In this document: positions 1 to 6,697 of the stretch, piece by piece
How the letters are laid out: every line of letters starts with the position of its first letter
Position numbering within the stretch: the first letter of the stretch is position 1
Origin: Limisphaerales bacterium
GTDB taxonomy: Bacteria; Verrucomicrobiota; Verrucomicrobiia; Limisphaerales; UBA11358
Length of the DNA: 8,604 nt
Assembly (NCBI GenBank): GCA_027451565.1
Contig: DAIDJC010000134.1
Coordinates: 1-8,604 of the forward strand
Direction: 5' to 3'
Made by a program: the position numbers and the translations under genes
Notes under the pieces: generated by a model
Database searches by the model: none
Seen by the model: only the letters and a program-made list of their open reading frames with translations
What the model was told of the DNA's origin: nothing

Positions 1-138
1 CCGTTGGCCCAGGTCTTCCAGCAGTCGCCCGACGATTTCTGCTACGCGCCCACCAATGCCGGTATCCACCTCGTCGAAAATCAGCGTGGGCACGGCCGAG
101 ACTGTGGAGAGGGCGGTCTGGATGGCCAGGCTGATGCT
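1..138 (-). CDS. recN: RecN-like DNA repair ATPase, internal fragment
   Basis: Read on the minus strand, these 46 codons give a continuous RecN-type segment: ISLAIQTALS, then the Walker B block PTLIFDEVDTGIGG, then RVAEIVGRLLEDLGQ. RecN is an SMC-like cytoplasmic ATPase of double-strand break repair. The aspartate-glutamate pair of the Walker B motif and the following D-loop region are intact. In RecN the ABC signature (LSGGELSR) lies just before RI-LAIQ. Here the match stops at that point (codon 136-138 reads Ser where RecN usually has Arg) and polygalacturonase sequence follows in the opposite orientation. The gene is therefore cut at the right by the join and at the left by the window edge. 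It has no functional link to the pectin genes. The family call is confident; whether the fragment is really next to GH28 in the genome is doubtful. Confidence 0.82.
112..138. other. Chimeric junction between recN and GH28 sequence
   Basis: The same bases read as RecN on the minus strand (QIALSI backwards, i.e. I-S-L-A-I-Q) and as the GH28 motif L-D-G-Q-A-D on the plus strand. The shared stretch is CTGGATGGCCAGGCTGAT (118-135). Left of about 112 only the RecN reading makes sense; right of about 138 only the GH28 reading does. A join inside a short sequence common to two unrelated genes is what a misassembly at a shared k-mer, or microhomology-mediated recombination, would leave. The sequence alone cannot tell these apart. 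An assembly error seems more likely to me, because it would break a conserved single-copy repair gene. Confidence 0.75.
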
Positions 139-993
139 GATCATTGGTGGAATTGGAAAAATGACAACCGGCGCGGTGAATTGGTGAAAATGGCCAATGC
201 CAATGTCCCGGTGGACCGGCGCCGTTTTGGCGCGGGCGCGGGGCTAAGGCCCGATTTCATTGAGTTCAACCGTTGTGAGAATGTCATGGTTTCCGGCGTG
301 CGCATTCGCCGGTCGCCCATGTGGGAAATTCACCCGTTGCTGTGCACCAATGTGGTGGTGCGGGACGTGGACATTTATTCCCACGGGGCCAACAACGATG
401 GATGCGATCCTGAGTGCTGCCGGGATGTTTTGATTGATCACTGTCTTTTTGACACCGGCGATGATTGCATCGCCATCAAATCCGGGAGGAATAACGACGG
501 GCGCCGCCTGGGATTGCCCTCCGTGAACCTGATCGTTCGTGATTGCACCATGAAGGATGGGCATGCTGGCGTGGCCATAGGCAGTGAAATCTCCGGTTCC
601 TGCAGCAATGTGTTCGTGGAGCGCTGCATCATGAGCAGCCCCAACCTGCTTTGCGCCCTGCGATTGAAATCCAATGCGGCCCGGGGAGGTGTTTTGCAGG
701 GCATTTACATGCGGGATGTGCGGGTGGGCCTGGTGAAGGACTCGGTTTTGCAAATTGATTTCCTGTATGGCGAAGGAACCAATGGCGACTACCTGCCGGT
801 GGCGCGGAACGTTCACATGGAGAATGTGACCGTGGCCCACACGCCCAGGATCCTGGATGTCCGGGGATTTCCCGGGGCTGACATTTCCGACGTGACACTC
901 CGGAAATGCCGGTTTTTGGACGTTCGCAAACCGGATATTTTGCGTGATGCCAAAGTCAAGATTGAGGATTGCGAGATTCAACACGCAGGTTAG
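118..993 (+). CDS. Glycoside hydrolase family 28 (polygalacturonase-like), N-terminus missing
   Basis: This is the C-terminal part, about 291 residues, of a GH28 right-handed beta-helix pectin hydrolase; full-length relatives have roughly 450-500 residues. All the family's catalytic blocks are visible in order: LDGQAD (118-135), SPMWEIHP, NNDG (391-402, catalytic Asp), TGDDC (454-468, the Asp pair), GHAG (559-570, catalytic His) and RLK (661-669, substrate-binding Arg and Lys). The segments SPMWEIHPLLC, NNDGCDPE and KSGRNNDGRR resemble the exo-polygalacturonase or rhamnogalacturonidase-like branch more than plant- or fungal-type endo enzymes, but I cannot assign a substrate. The open frame runs left to base 4, but everything before about 112 is antisense recN, so the ATG at 4 is not the real start. 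The signal peptide and first beta-helix turns are lost at the join. In GHAG, the glycine usual after the histidine is replaced by alanine. The stop lies 19 bases before the next GH28 gene, so the two are probably cotranscribed. Confidence 0.88.
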   Translation: MDGQADADHWWNWKNDNRRGELVKMANANVPVDRRRFGAGAGLRPDFIEFNRCENVMVSGVRIRRSPMWEIHPLLCTNVVVRDVDIYSHGANNDGCDPECCRDVLIDHCLFDTGDDCIAIKSGRNNDGRRLGLPSVNLIVRDCTMKDGHAGVAIGSEISGSCSNVFVERCIMSSPNLLCALRLKSNAARGGVLQGIYMRDVRVGLVKDSVLQIDFLYGEGTNGDYLPVARNVHMENVTVAHTPRILDVRGFPGADISDVTLRKCRFLDVRKPDILRDAKVKIEDCEIQHAG

Positions 994-1012
994 AGCAACC
1001 CATTAAACGACA

Positions 1013-3196
1013 ATGCGAATCTGGCTTTTCAATTTGTTTGGTCTGGCTCTGCCTTTGCTTTTTCCATGGGCGGCCCGGGCTGCCCCGGCCCTGCCGGCCA
1101 TCAACACAAACAACGTGGTCAGCATTGCCGCTTTTGGAGCGGTGAGCAGTTCCACCTTCACCAATACAACCGCCATCCAGGACGCCATCAATGCCGCCGC
1201 ATCCGGCGGGGTGACCAACGGCCTTGCCGGGGGAACAGTGGAAATTCCTCCCGGCTCCTACTTGAGCGGTCCTCTGGTTTTCAAAAGCAAGGTCAACCTG
1301 CAAATTGATGCCGGGGCCAGCCTAATAATGTTGCCCATGGCGGATTGGCCCTCGGCCACCACCCCCTTCATCCTGGGATCAGGCCTGGACGATGTGGAAA
1401 TAAGCGGGGCCGGCATCATCAACGGCCAGGGTTCAGCATGGTGGGGATCTTCCTCGCGTCCCAATTTCATCGAGTTCGATAAAACCTACAGGATTTGGAT
1501 TCAAAATGTGACCCTGGAAAATCCCCCCACCTTTCACCTTTATCTGAAAAATGGGGATGGCAATGTCACGATCCAGGGAATCAACATCAACACCGACCCA
1601 AATTCGCCGAATACCGACGGCATGGACTTGGGATCCACCAACATACTGGTCCGGGATTGCCATATCAGTGACGGGGATGACAACATTGAAATTGGCGGCT
1701 CCAGTTTCACTGCGTCGGATATTCTGATCACCAACTGCCTTTTTGGCAGCGGACATGGCGTCTCCATGGGGAGTTATGTGGGCGCGGGTGTTTCCAACCT
1801 GCTGGTGGTCAATTGCAACTTCACCAACACGGATAATGGTATCCGGCTCAAGTCCGATGACGGGAAGGGGGGGGTGGTTCAAAACTTGGTGTTTGAAAAC
1901 CTGGGGATGACCAATATCAAATACGCGCCCATCATCATTTACAGCTACTACAATTCTTATGGCAACCCCAGCGCCTCGGGGATCACTCCTTCCGTGGCGG
2001 CAGGCATGCCCATTTCGCCGGTCAGCGGCTCCACGCCCATTTGGTTGAACGTGGAGATCAGCAACCTCAACGCCACGGCAAGCCAGCCCGGCATAATCTG
2101 GGCGCGAACCGAGTTGCCAGCCACCAATATCGTTCTGGAGCAAGTCAACATCACCTCGACAGATTCCAAACAGGGGAATGGGTCCTTTGCCATTTACAAT
2201 GCGCGCGCCGTGCAGGTGCGGGATTGCTCATTTCACGTTGCCGGCAGCTCAAAGAATTTTGAATTGTTTAATGCCGGGGTGGTGTTCACCAACAGCCAAA
2301 CCGGCGCGGCTGCCATCTCACTGGATGGTTTCGACGTGACGAATGCCCTGGGATTTTTCAACCAACCGGTGACGATTGATGATGCGGGCTTTTTTGGCGC
2401 CGCTCCGCTCTCGCTGGAAGCGAGCGTGGTTTCCGACCAGACGAGCCTGGCCTTGAACAATTCAGCGCCGATTCAATTTAATGTGGGAAACAGTGCTGCG
2501 GAAATTTCCGTCAGCGGCAATCTGGCGGTGAGCAATGTGCTGAACATTGGCGCGGCAGATGGATTTGGCGCAGGCACATACACTTTATTTTCCTATGCCG
2601 GCGCATTGACCGGCATTCCCAGCCTGGGCCTGCTGCCGGCGGGGTATCATTTTGCCTTGGATACAAGCCAAGCCGGAAAGATCAATCTGGTGGTCTCCTC
2701 CGACACGCCGCCCGCGCCCTCCAATCTGGCTGCGGTCGGAACCAATCTGGCAGTGATGCTGTCTTGGAATTCCGTTTCCGGTGCCAGCGGCTACAACCTT
2801 TACCGCAGCTCCGGTACCGCGCCTTATTCCATTCTGGACACAAACCTGCCGCAAACCAATGTGACCGACTTGGCGGTGTCTGACGGGGTGATTTACAGCT
2901 ATGAGGTCACGGCGTTGGTGGATGGCTTGGAGAGTACCAATTCGCTGCCGGTAAGCGCCACGGTTCTGCCCTCGAATCGCCCGGTCACCCTGGGACAGGC
3001 TTTGACCGGCAACAACCTGGCTTTGTCGTGGCCGGCTGATCACGTGGGCTGGACTTTGGAAATTCAAACCAACAGTTTGGGGTCCGGGCTGGGTGGCGCC
3101 TGGCTGCCCTGGCCGGGATCCACCACAACCAATCTCATTTTCATTCCCATCAACACAGACAATCCGTCCGTTTTCATTCGTCTCGTTTATCCTTGA
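1013..3196 (+). CDS. Secreted multidomain GH28 polygalacturonase
   Basis: A complete 727-residue secreted protein. Residues 1-23 form a signal peptide (Arg, hydrophobic core, cleavage expected after ARA). Residues about 35-425 are a GH28 beta-helix with N200-T-D202-G, G221-D222-D223, G247-H248-G249 and R278-L-K280, so the catalytic set is complete. Features such as INGQGSAWW, RPNFIEF and SPNTDG match the classic endo-polygalacturonase layout, unlike the upstream GH28. Residues about 465-560 are a Thr/Ser/Gly-rich region like autotransporter-type beta-strand repeats (SGNLAVSNVLNIG, FGAGTYTLFSY). Residues 565-653 are a fibronectin type III domain (PSNLAAV, YNLYRSS). Residues about 657-727 are the verrucomicrobial C-terminal module (LSWPADHVGW, ending FIRLVYP), possibly for surface attachment or sorting. 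It probably hydrolyses alpha-1,4-galacturonan outside the cell. The start has no visible Shine-Dalgarno and lies 19 bases after the upstream stop, so expression is probably coupled. An 8-G run (1867-1874) lies just after the RLK motif. Confidence 0.93.
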   Translation: MRIWLFNLFGLALPLLFPWAARAAPALPAINTNNVVSIAAFGAVSSSTFTNTTAIQDAINAAASGGVTNGLAGGTVEIPPGSYLSGPLVFKSKVNLQIDAGASLIMLPMADWPSATTPFILGSGLDDVEISGAGIINGQGSAWWGSSSRPNFIEFDKTYRIWIQNVTLENPPTFHLYLKNGDGNVTIQGININTDPNSPNTDGMDLGSTNILVRDCHISDGDDNIEIGGSSFTASDILITNCLFGSGHGVSMGSYVGAGVSNLLVVNCNFTNTDNGIRLKSDDGKGGVVQNLVFENLGMTNIKYAPIIIYSYYNSYGNPSASGITPSVAAGMPISPVSGSTPIWLNVEISNLNATASQPGIIWARTELPATNIVLEQVNITSTDSKQGNGSFAIYNARAVQVRDCSFHVAGSSKNFELFNAGVVFTNSQTGAAAISLDGFDVTNALGFFNQPVTIDDAGFFGAAPLSLEASVVSDQTSLALNNSAPIQFNVGNSAAEISVSGNLAVSNVLNIGAADGFGAGTYTLFSYAGALTGIPSLGLLPAGYHFALDTSQAGKINLVVSSDTPPAPSNLAAVGTNLAVMLSWNSVSGASGYNLYRSSGTAPYSILDTNLPQTNVTDLAVSDGVIYSYEVTALVDGLESTNSLPVSATVLPSNRPVTLGQALTGNNLALSWPADHVGWTLEIQTNSLGSGLGGAWLPWPGSTTTNLIFIPINTDNPSVFIRLVYP

Positions 3197-3274
3197 TGCC
3201 TCGCACAGGCCGTTCTTCCCCATTCATCCGGCTTGGCGGAACAGGACGGTCATGATTTTTTCAAGCCGCTCAAT

Positions 3275-3309
3275 GGCGGGCCAGGCGGATTGAATGGCGC
3301 CCGCTTTTT
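3275..3309 (+). terminator. Intrinsic terminator between GH28 and KDPG aldolase genes
   Basis: GCGGGC (3276-3281) pairs perfectly with GCCCGC (3299-3304), with a possible G-T pair added outside. The loop is 17 bases and a TTTTT tract (3305-3309) follows at once. This is a good rho-independent terminator shape for plus-strand transcription. It lies 79 bases after the GH28 stop and only about 26 bases before the chosen aldolase start. It therefore either ends the GH28 transcript, or acts as an attenuator letting some transcripts into the aldolase gene. Confidence 0.65.
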
Positions 3310-3335
3310 GAGTGTTCGTTTGCCGGGTTTGCAGT

Positions 3336-3986
3336 ATGTTCCCGAACGCTATGGAACAAGCTTTGAAACAACGATTGATTTGTGTGGCTGTGATTGACCG
3401 GGTGCAAGATGCCGCTCCCTTGGCGGAATCTCTCCTGGCGGGTGGTTTGGAATGCATTGAGGTGACGTTTAGGACGAAGGGCGCGGCGGATTGCATACGG
3501 GCCATCCGCAAGTCGGTTCCCAAAATTGCCGTGGGCGCCGGCACTTTATTAACGGCGGAAATGGTGAGGCAAGCGGTGGATGCGGGGGCGCAATTTGGTG
3601 TGTCGCCAGGTTTCAGCGAGCAGGTTTCCAATTCAGCGCGGCAAAACGGGTTCACCTTGTTTCCCGGGGTGGTGACTCCCACGGAGGTCATGCAGGCCAT
3701 GGAGGCTGGCTGGACCACGCTTAAATTTTTCCCGGCTGAAACCTTCGGGGGCGTTTCGGCTCTCAAGGCCTTGGCGGGGCCGTTCGGCCACACTGGAATT
3801 CAATTCATCCCCACAGGGGGCATTACCGCTGCCACTTTGCCGCAGTACCTGGCCCTGCCGCAGGTCGCCGCCGTGGGCGGTTCGTGGATGGCTGAACGCA
3901 AACTCGTGGCAGACCAGGCCTGGTCCGACATCACCAGACTGGCGGCTGCGGCAGTGGCCGCAACCGGAATCCATGCAGCCGGCTGA
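3336..3986 (+). CDS. eda: KDPG (2-keto-3-deoxy-6-phosphogluconate) aldolase
   Basis: Cytoplasmic class I aldolase of the KDPG/KHG family, 216 residues, close to the usual 200-215. It cleaves KDPG to pyruvate and glyceraldehyde 3-phosphate, the last step of galacturonate and pectin catabolism. Visible hallmarks are IEVTFRT with the general base Glu42, GAGTLL, GVSPGF, FPGVVTPTE, LKFFPAE with the Schiff-base Lys130, FIPTGGI (phosphate binding) and VGGSW. Three in-frame ATG codons are possible at 3312, 3336 and 3351. I chose 3336 (MFPNAMEQ) because I recall related proteins beginning MF before the first strand; 3351 would also leave a full domain, while the MFVCRVCS extension from 3312 looks foreign and overlaps the zone just behind the terminator. 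No start has a clear Shine-Dalgarno. It follows a strong terminator, so either a promoter lies within 3197-3335 or it depends on readthrough. No signal peptide. Its neighbours make KDG phosphate from pectin the likely substrate source; related KHG activity cannot be excluded. Confidence 0.93.
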   Translation: MFPNAMEQALKQRLICVAVIDRVQDAAPLAESLLAGGLECIEVTFRTKGAADCIRAIRKSVPKIAVGAGTLLTAEMVRQAVDAGAQFGVSPGFSEQVSNSARQNGFTLFPGVVTPTEVMQAMEAGWTTLKFFPAETFGGVSALKALAGPFGHTGIQFIPTGGITAATLPQYLALPQVAAVGGSWMAERKLVADQAWSDITRLAAAAVAATGIHAAG

Positions 3987-4048
3987 AGCAGGTCATTGCT
4001 GGTGTAACCCACTGGAGGTGCGCAAAAGGCGGTGCTGGCTTTTGTAAA

Positions 4049-4067
4049 ATGGGCCAACCCCGGCCAT
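4049..4067 (-). terminator. Possible weak terminator after the GH105-DUF4861 gene
   Basis: On the minus strand ATGGCC pairs with GGCCAT around a six-base loop, with one bulged base, and a TTTT run follows. It lies about 39 bases beyond the stop of the GH105-DUF4861 gene, between two convergent genes, where a terminator is expected. The stem is short and the T run is only four bases, so the call is tentative. The rest of the 119-base convergent gap (3987-4105) holds no gene that I can see. Confidence 0.35.
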
Positions 4068-4105
4068 GTGCGTGGGCGTTGATTTTTGTGGGGCGCATCC
4101 ATTGG

Positions 4106-6493
4106 TTATTGGCAATGAATTTGCAGCGGATTGTCCCGTCGCTCGGCAAAGCGCTGGACATATTGGTTCCATTGATCGGCATTCTTGTAATCCAATCCTT
4201 CATCCCAGCCTGCTCCAAAATAAAAATCCAAGGGATGGTCTGGATTGACCTGGGTGATGGCCAGCAAATCCCTGAGCGGAGGCTGGCCCTCGCCCACCGT
4301 TTTCAAGGGCGCGCGAAACGCCGATTGCGGCAGGTTGGGGTTGTCGTTGGTGAATGCCAGCACGCTATCTTTGGGCAGTAGAATGGCTGTGGAGGTTGAG
4401 CCTTTGGCAAAATCCTGGGGCTGCCAGTAGCTGAGCCATCCCTCGCCGGCGTCCTCCACCACCAGTCCCCGGCTGGTGCTGCTGGTCCAATGCTCCATTT
4501 GTGGATCGCCATTGGTCACAATAAGATTGTCCCCGGGGCGTTCGGCCAGTCCCACGCCCACTTCAAATGATCCGGGTTGATCGCTCGCAAAAGTGCTCTG
4601 GCAAAGGCTCATGCTGGACCCGGCGTCTATCCGAATGCGCTTGGTCTCGCTGATTTTCCTGCCGTTCACATCCCATGGCTCATATACCAGGTCAAATTCT
4701 GCGCGGATCGGGCCGGAGGTGATGACATGATATTGTCGCCAGTTTTTGGAAACATAAAGGCGGCCGTTTTCCCAAATGCCAAGGCCGCCGCAGCCCCTTG
4801 TGCGGCCCACCCGGTAATCATCCTGGCTGGGGCCATTGGTGTTGAATAATTTCATGGTCCGGTACATTTCGTTCACCACCAGGTTGCGCGTGCGTTTGAT
4901 CCATACATCCACGCCGCTGCTGGTGAGGGGCTCTCGCTGCCAGGTTTCCAGGTCTTTGCCATAGATGCGGTGGGCTATCCGGTCGCTTTCCCAGGCAAAA
5001 TCATCGTGTCTTTCAGGCACATAGCGGGCGAAAGTCTTTTGAATGGGCAGGGGGGTGGCCGGGAACAACCGGGCATCCACCAAAAAGTAGTGCCGGGTTT
5101 CGCCCGGGGCCAGGTCCGCCTGGAAGAGCAGGGTGTCCGGCCCCTGGCCAGTTTCGGAATAAACCTGGGAATCCAACACGCGCGGGCTTTGGCTTTCCAT
5201 CACCACGACCTTGCCGGCATTGAAAAAATCCTTGGAACCGGGGCTGCCACCCCCCATGGAGCCATCCAATTTTAATTCCACCGTTTCCTCATTGCGCCGG
5301 AAAGGCGATGGGTTGGTGACGGTGACTTGCCAAAGGGCCTGCGCATTGTTCGCGCCCCTGTCCCGGGCCTCCTGCAAAATGCCCATGCGATATACTTCAC
5401 TTCCAGCCATCAAAAACGCGCCAACCCCGTAGGGGGCGGTGGATTGGGCGTCGAATGCCGAAGGCCCGGCGCCCACGGGCTGTACATGGGTGAACTTGCC
5501 GTCCGCCTGCACGCAGTCAGTCAATGCTTTCCAAGCCTTCAAAACTCCATCCCTGTATGGATCCGGGGTCAAGATGCCCTGGTTCACGCCCCAAGCTAGA
5601 GCGTAAGTTAAAAAAGCGGAGCCGCTGGAATCATCCTGGGAATAGGAGCCGCTGTCCAGCAGGCTGGAGCGCCAGAGTCCATCGGCCTGTTGCAGGGCCA
5701 GGACGGATTCGGCGAGTTGCCGGTAAAGCGCCTCAAAGCGGGGGCGCTGCGGATCGTTTGTGGGCAGGTATTGCAGCATGTGCGCCAAGCCGGCCAGCAC
5801 CCAGCCGTTTCCACGGCTCCAAAAAACCTTTTTTCCCTGCTCGTCAGTTTTATGAAGAAAAGTGGTGTCGCGGTAAAACAACCGGGCATCCGGGTCGTAC
5901 AGCACAGACGCTGTGCGCCACCAATTTGAGACGGCGTAGTCCATGTACCGGTTATCTCCGGTGGCTGCGGTCATTTCCACAAAAGCAGGGGGCGCCATGA
6001 AAAGTGCGTCGCACCAGGACCACTGGTTTTTTGCCCGCTTATCCAACTGCACATCCAGACCCGGGTAAGGGGCAGGGTGCTCCAGCAAATTGTCCATCTT
6101 CTGGCGCAAAGGCGCAATCATGCGCGGATCCCGGTATAGGAAATAAAGAGCCTCATAGGTCTGGCCTATGCAATAGTGATCGGCGTTATAAAGGCTGGGA
6201 CCTGCCATCCATTTGTTATCGGCGGCAATTTTGAGCATGGCGTCGCGGTAGCAGGGTTTTCCTGAAATTCCAGCCAGGGCCATGATCCCCACGTCCCGGC
6301 TGCCATCTATCCAACCTGTTTCAGGGTAGGCGTTGGATTGGGCTAGGTCCCAATCGGCCGCTTTTTCCATTAGCTGAAGCGTTGTGGCAGGATCGGGAAC
6401 GGCGAACAACCCGTTTGCCTGGGCTTTGCCAGGGGAACAAAAAGCAATCCATGCCAGCAGGGAAAGAGTTGCCAACAAGGCGGATGTATTCAT
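4106..6493 (-). CDS. Secreted GH105 unsaturated uronyl hydrolase fused to DUF4861
   Basis: A 795-residue protein of two domains. Residues 1-26 are a signal peptide with cleavage expected after AQA; the Cys at 19 is not in a proper lipobox. Residues about 35-370 are a GH88/GH105 (alpha/alpha)6-barrel of the YteR/RhiN type. It shows D105-H-Y with IGQTY, WSWCDALFM with D162 (equivalent to YteR's catalytic Asp143), FWSRGNGW (224-231), DGLWRSSLLD, SSGSAF and a closing YGVGAFLMAGSE. These enzymes hydrate the 4,5 double bond left by pectate or rhamnogalacturonan lyases and release the unsaturated uronate, which rearranges to the KduI substrate. Residues about 388-795 match DUF4861 (opening VTVTNPSPFRRNEETV), a beta-rich domain of unknown function often met beside carbohydrate-active enzymes. 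It may bind or act on another part of the polymer. The gene is the last of the minus-strand cluster, 204 bases after the DUF1080 gene, so it may have its own promoter. No Shine-Dalgarno precedes the start. Whether the substrate is galacturonan or rhamnogalacturonan is open. Confidence 0.9.
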   Translation of the reverse strand: MNTSALLATLSLLAWIAFCSPGKAQANGLFAVPDPATTLQLMEKAADWDLAQSNAYPETGWIDGSRDVGIMALAGISGKPCYRDAMLKIAADNKWMAGPSLYNADHYCIGQTYEALYFLYRDPRMIAPLRQKMDNLLEHPAPYPGLDVQLDKRAKNQWSWCDALFMAPPAFVEMTAATGDNRYMDYAVSNWWRTASVLYDPDARLFYRDTTFLHKTDEQGKKVFWSRGNGWVLAGLAHMLQYLPTNDPQRPRFEALYRQLAESVLALQQADGLWRSSLLDSGSYSQDDSSGSAFLTYALAWGVNQGILTPDPYRDGVLKAWKALTDCVQADGKFTHVQPVGAGPSAFDAQSTAPYGVGAFLMAGSEVYRMGILQEARDRGANNAQALWQVTVTNPSPFRRNEETVELKLDGSMGGGSPGSKDFFNAGKVVVMESQSPRVLDSQVYSETGQGPDTLLFQADLAPGETRHYFLVDARLFPATPLPIQKTFARYVPERHDDFAWESDRIAHRIYGKDLETWQREPLTSSGVDVWIKRTRNLVVNEMYRTMKLFNTNGPSQDDYRVGRTRGCGGLGIWENGRLYVSKNWRQYHVITSGPIRAEFDLVYEPWDVNGRKISETKRIRIDAGSSMSLCQSTFASDQPGSFEVGVGLAERPGDNLIVTNGDPQMEHWTSSTSRGLVVEDAGEGWLSYWQPQDFAKGSTSTAILLPKDSVLAFTNDNPNLPQSAFRAPLKTVGEGQPPLRDLLAITQVNPDHPLDFYFGAGWDEGLDYKNADQWNQYVQRFAERRDNPLQIHCQ

Positions 6494-6555
6494 AGGTTGC
6501 TAAAGTGTGATGCCAAATGGGGCCTGTGAAAAGCTCAATATCCATCAGTGACCGT

Positions 6556-6590
6556 CTTGAAATTCGGGGTGGCGCTGTTAACCCCTCAAG
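6556..6590. promoter_or_regulatory. Bulged inverted repeat upstream of the GH105-DUF4861 gene
   Basis: On the minus strand CTTGAGGGGT (6590-6581) can pair with ACCCC (6570-6566) and, past a five-base bulge, with TCAAG (6560-6556), around a ten-base loop. It ends about 62 bases upstream of the GH105-DUF4861 start. It could be an operator, a leader hairpin or the end of the upstream transcript. No convincing -35/-10 pair or T tract goes with it. I see no small gene in the 6494-6697 gap. Confidence 0.25.
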
Positions 6591-6647
6591 TGCCGCATGG
6601 CAGGGCGGACGAGGGAGAATATCCGTCATGGATCTTTAACCAAGAGG

Positions 6648-6677
6648 CAACGCCGCCAGACGGCACTCCGGGCGTTG
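6648..6677 (-). terminator. Stem-loop after the DUF1080 gene
   Basis: CAACGCC and GGCGTTG form a perfect 7-base stem around a 16-base loop, 20 bases past the DUF1080 stop on the minus strand. What follows (CCTCTTGGTT) is only weakly T-rich. It may end or reduce transcription from the kdu genes into the GH105-DUF4861 gene, or be a stabilising 3' hairpin. Confidence 0.33.
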
Positions 6678-6697
6678 GAGCATTTCCATGAGCGGGA

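Noticed and set aside
4..117. N-terminal extension of the first GH28 frame starting at the ATG at 4.
   Set aside because: The extension has no signal peptide or GH28 similarity, and the same bases on the other strand encode clear RecN sequence. The open frame is accidental.
244..984. A 246-codon open frame antisense to the first GH28 gene.
   Set aside because: Composition is that of a mirrored beta-helix gene (His- and Pro-rich), with no recognisable domain; the plus-strand frame carries all the GH28 motifs.
1433..2143. A 236-codon minus-strand open frame within the second GH28 gene.
   Set aside because: It is a shadow of the conserved plus-strand coding frame, with no family match and no context.
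2585..3223. A 212-codon minus-strand open frame across the Fn3 and C-terminal region.
   Set aside because: It is Gln-, Arg- and Gly-rich without domain marks; the plus strand has clear Fn3 and C-terminal module sequence.
3312..3335. Upstream ATG extending KDPG aldolase by eight residues (MFVCRVCS).
   Set aside because: The extension does not resemble the family's N-terminus and starts two bases after the terminator T tract; the start at 3336 fits better.
4028..4043. Possible hairpin AAAAG...CTTTT in the convergent gap.
   Set aside because: Only the A/T-rich ends pair well; the inside has a mismatch and too small a loop for a stable stem.
5524..6000. A 158-codon plus-strand frame inside the GH105 domain.
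   Set aside because: It is Arg/Pro-rich noise opposite the catalytic GH105 frame, with no supporting motif.
6494..6560. Promoter search upstream of the GH105-DUF4861 start (TTGAGC and TATTGA-like boxes).
   Set aside because: No pair with acceptable spacing and match to -35/-10 consensus was found, so no promoter is called.
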